Shown: positions 55,108 through 57,612 of the stretch, piece after piece | How the letters are laid out: every line of letters starts with the position of its first letter | How positions within the stretch are numbered: position 1 is the first letter of the stretch | DNA from: Halothece sp964463655 | Lineage (GTDB): Bacteria; Cyanobacteriota; Cyanobacteriia; Cyanobacteriales; Rubidibacteraceae | Length of the DNA stretch: 57,612 bases | Assembly (NCBI GenBank): GCA_964463655.1 | Contig: CAYXDG010000013.1 | Coordinates: forward strand, 1 to 57,612 | Direction: 5' to 3' | Notes under the pieces: generated by a model | Seen by the model: the letters and a program-made list of their open reading frames with translations, nothing else | What the model was told of the DNA's origin: nothing | The model's database searches: none | Translations under genes and position numbers: made by a program

Positions 55108-55805
55108 TGTTAAAAATGATCTCAGGGGGGCGGATTCCCAAGCAGCAACAACAATCGCGTTTTCCCCAACCCAAAGAACCGCTGACCCCAAAACAAGCCC
55201 GAAAACGGATTCTGAACCATCAAGGCTTTGACGGAATGCGTATTTTAGGACATTTAGATTTAAGTGGTGCATCCCATCTTTATGATTTACCGAATAACCT
55301 GAGTTGTGAAAGTCTTGATCTAAGCGATTGCGTGAATCTCTCTCGGCTTCCAGAGGGGTTGCACGTTACTTATTGGATTGAAGTGGCTGGGAGTGGTTTG
55401 ACTCATTTAGAATCGGGTCACGGCTTTATTTTACGCTGGCGGGGCGTTCCCATCAGCGATCGCGCACTGGTTAATCCTGATTCCATCACGGGTCAAGAAA
55501 TTCTCAATACAGACAATGTTGAGTTACGACGGGTGTTAATTGAACGGTTGGGATATGAAAAGTTTTTACAGCAAGTGGGCGGAATTATTCGCGATCGCGA
55601 TCAAGATGCAGGAGGGGAACGTCAACTGATTGCAGTTCCATTTGAAGACGACGAACCGTTAATGGTGTTAAAAGTGATTTGTCCTTCTACCGGACATCTT
55701 CACCTCTTGCGCGTTCCCCCTGATATGGAAACTTGTTATCAAGCAGCAGCTTGGGTTGCAGGATTTAACAATCCCGATCTTTATCAACCCGCGATCGAAA
55801 CTTAA
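55107..55805 (+). CDS. DUF6745-like protein with short leucine-rich segment
   Basis: 232 residues. An N-terminal basic segment is followed by two or three leucine-rich units (ILGHLDLSGASHLYDLP, CESLDLSDCVNLSRLP, in part). Then comes a region ending in KVICPSTGHLHLLRVPPDM and YQAAAWVAGF that resembles DUF6745. The function is unknown. It is coupled to the small gene upstream. Its stop codon shares TTAA with the convergent von Willebrand A gene. Confidence 0.65.
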   Translation: MLKMISGGRIPKQQQQSRFPQPKEPLTPKQARKRILNHQGFDGMRILGHLDLSGASHLYDLPNNLSCESLDLSDCVNLSRLPEGLHVTYWIEVAGSGLTHLESGHGFILRWRGVPISDRALVNPDSITGQEILNTDNVELRRVLIERLGYEKFLQQVGGIIRDRDQDAGGERQLIAVPFEDDEPLMVLKVICPSTGHLHLLRVPPDMETCYQAAAWVAGFNNPDLYQPAIET

Positions 55806-57612
55806 GTAGCAACAGTGGGTTGCACAAAGCGTTTAATCTCACCGCAAGCAATGTAAGATTTCCCATCAGGGGCAGTCTTGACTTCATCCACCACATAAAG
55901 CATTCCCTCTTCTCGAATCGAACGGGGAAACCGCATATTCCAATCGGGTTCGTAGCCATCAGAAACCACGCGGGCGCGGAGTTTTTTGCCGTCTTTGACA
56001 CATTGCACCAAAATTCCCTCCCCAACTGTGTCTGTCGTTGGCAGATCGTTAATACTGGCAGGACCTTTAGCGGGTTTTCTCGAACTAATTGGTTGGTTGC
56101 GAGTCGGTCTTGAAAAGGGATCAGGTTCTCCCGGCTTACTTAATCGGGAAATTTCGCCTTCTAATCGGTAAAAACTGCCATCTTTAGATAATTCTAAACC
56201 TTCTACCACATATCGCGCTCCCTCAGCCCGAATCGCTCTCGGAAACTGCACATTTTTGCTCTGATCATATCCTTCTGACGACACTTTAATCCGCAGCTTA
56301 CCTTTTTCCCGAACACAGTAGAGTTCGACGCCAGAACCCACCTCAGAAGCCACCGCAAGCTCGCTCACTTCTTCCCCAGGGGCAACCCCACGCGCAACTA
56401 AATCGCTACGGTTACGAACCATTGTCTGGTAGCTTTGATCACGCAATTCTTTTCGTCCAGCATTCCCTAACTGTTTGTTCGCAATACGGCTCGCGAAATA
56501 CTCCAGTTGCTCGATTTCTTCAGCAATTTCAAAATTCTCATTTAATCCCTTATCCTGAAGGGTTTTGATCATTTCTCGTAACGTTTGTTCCCCTTGTTCA
56601 TGTTGACCGCGTTCGGCGAGATCAAGGGCAACTTCTTTCGCTTTCGCAATACTGAGCCGACTTAATTCTAAGATAATCTCACTAGAAGCACTTTGGGCTG
56701 CTTCTTCCACTGTTCCCACTGACGCAACAATATCTGTGCTTCCTGAAACCGCTTGAATAGCATTATTTTCTACTACATCAGCCTGGTAGTGGAGTTTCAT
56801 GACAGGTAACTCTCCCCCTTTCGCTGCTGGTAGGGCTAACCTTAATCCCAGTAACTTATCTTCTCCCTCATAGAGTTCTCCCAGTGCAATTTCCGTTTGA
56901 CCTTGATCCGTTGGGGTGACTTCCGCCAAACTAAGTGTATCGAGTAATTGTATGCCATCCAACAACTCTAGAGTTGCGACTAAGTTTTGACCGACAACCG
57001 CCCGCAACGTATCTAACTCAATACTAAAAACTTCTTCTGCTTCATCAACACTTTGAATAAAATAGAAATTCCCACTGGTAGCCCTTGCCATGCCAATCAA
57101 TAGATCTTCATTGAACCCCTGGGCAAATCCTAAGGTCGTTGTAACGATTCCTTCCTCTGCTTTTTGTTGTGCCGTATTCGTAAGAACAGTGGGGTCAGTG
57201 ATGCCCATATTAGCCAGACCATCCGTTAACAAAAGCACCCGATTAATTTTTTGCGGATCAAGTCCCTGTTTCACATATTCACACCCTTGCAACCATCCTC
57301 CAGATAAATTTGTAATTCCCCCAGCCCTCACCTGAGTAATTGCTTTTTTAAGCGCTGTTTTGTCGGTTACTTGTTGCGGAGGGATAATCGTATCAACGCG
57401 ATCGTCATAAACGACGACTGAGAGAATATCATCTGGAGTCAGTTGATCCACCACCGCTTCTGCTGCTTTTAAGGCATGGTATAAGGGAGAGCCAGCCATT
57501 GAACCTGAGCGATCAATCACTAGAGAAAGATTCAGATTCCGTCGGGGAGAGTCGGGTAAGTCGGGACGAAATCGAATGAGAAGACTTGTATTTAATGCAG
57601 ATTCTGCTGGTA
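55802..57612 (-). CDS. Von Willebrand factor A protein, 5' end outside window
   Basis: At least 603 residues, cut by the window edge. The frame stays open from the apparent GTG at 57520 up to base 57612 (RPDLPDSPRRNLNLSLVIDR), so 57520 is not the true start. The VWA domain has the MIDAS motif DRSGSM followed by TDGLANMG. A helical middle part (about 300-400 from 57520) follows. Then two similar units of about 60 residues with FPRAIRAEGARYVV and FPRSIREEGMLYVV end the protein. Such proteins bind partners through a metal ion. The specific role is unknown. Confidence 0.85.
   Translation of the reverse strand, partial: PAESALNTSLLIRFRPDLPDSPRRNLNLSLVIDRSGSMAGSPLYHALKAAEAVVDQLTPDDILSVVVYDDRVDTIIPPQQVTDKTALKKAITQVRAGGITNLSGGWLQGCEYVKQGLDPQKINRVLLLTDGLANMGITDPTVLTNTAQQKAEEGIVTTTLGFAQGFNEDLLIGMARATSGNFYFIQSVDEAEEVFSIELDTLRAVVGQNLVATLELLDGIQLLDTLSLAEVTPTDQGQTEIALGELYEGEDKLLGLRLALPAAKGGELPVMKLHYQADVVENNAIQAVSGSTDIVASVGTVEEAAQSASSEIILELSRLSIAKAKEVALDLAERGQHEQGEQTLREMIKTLQDKGLNENFEIAEEIEQLEYFASRIANKQLGNAGRKELRDQSYQTMVRNRSDLVARGVAPGEEVSELAVASEVGSGVELYCVREKGKLRIKVSSEGYDQSKNVQFPRAIRAEGARYVVEGLELSKDGSFYRLEGEISRLSKPGEPDPFSRPTRNQPISSRKPAKGPASINDLPTTDTVGEGILVQCVKDGKKLRARVVSDGYEPDWNMRFPRSIREEGMLYVVDEVKTAPDGKSYIACGEIKRFVQPTVAT

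Noticed and set aside
57521..57612. True start of the VWA gene at the GTG at 57520
   Set aside because: The frame stays open to the window edge with VWA-like sequence, so the start lies outside the window.
1..57612. tRNA or rRNA genes
   Set aside because: No cloverleaf with a T-arm consensus and no rRNA-like conserved sequence was noticed on reading; no covariance search was possible.

Overview
The window is a 57.6 kb piece of a cyanobacterial chromosome. The signs are many HIP1 octamers (GCGATCGC), a high-light-inducible chlorophyll-binding protein, a Ycf29/Rre1-like response regulator, a DUF2358 protein, several toxin-antitoxin loci, and a guanidine hydrolase operon arranged like the one known from Synechocystis. 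The genus cannot be fixed from the sequence. A unicellular, possibly halotolerant relative of Halothece or Cyanothece is a guess. A run of exactly 100 Ns (19104-19203) marks an assembly gap inside a repetitive gene.

Layout. 0.1-3.5 kb: biotin synthase, a RodZ-like membrane protein, a pseudouridine synthase and a DUF2993 protein. 3.6-13.6 kb: a surface-polysaccharide cluster on the plus strand with a Wzt-type ABC ATPase, a sulfotransferase, three glycosyltransferase genes (two of them GT2-GT4 fusions), a small unknown and a DegT aminotransferase. Four successive proteins share an SSKFWKLR-type motif next to a coiled coil. 13.7-21 kb: a peptide-type ABC permease, a Uma2 nuclease, Ndk, a TspO-like protein, MurJ, a repeat-rich lipoprotein and a DUF2358 protein. 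21.1-29.2 kb: a nested pair of small mobile elements, then a 2170-residue RTX protein that joins five hydrolase modules, with a GDSL domain inserted inside a phytase propeller, then a Tat-type DUF362 lipoprotein. 29.4-33.5 kb: a plus-strand run of an M16-like protein, a coiled-coil protein, a YaaW-like protein and an O-antigen-ligase-like (IctB-type) membrane protein.

33.5-43.7 kb is an accessory region. Besides a response regulator, a 2Fe-2S protein, an alpha/beta hydrolase, RecG and a HLIP, it holds five toxin-antitoxin modules. Three of these have toxin genes broken by nonsense or frameshift changes whose original reading can be reconstructed. It also holds a TetR-like fragment split by a roughly 107-bp MITE, a remnant of an Rpn-like nuclease gene, and two families of direct repeats placed around the toxin-antitoxin operons.

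43.7-57.6 kb: a radical SAM/DUF2344 protein, an MFS carrier, and a guanidine-I riboswitch with its terminator. The riboswitch controls an apparent operon of guanidine hydrolase, HypA, HypB, a three-gene ABC importer and a Rieske oxygenase whose start codon overlaps the ABC ATPase gene. The Rieske enzyme is the most promising lead for undescribed biology, because its position suggests that it makes guanidine from a larger imported guanidino compound. The window ends with a two-gene cassette (a small conserved protein plus a DUF6745-like protein) and a von Willebrand A protein cut by the window edge.
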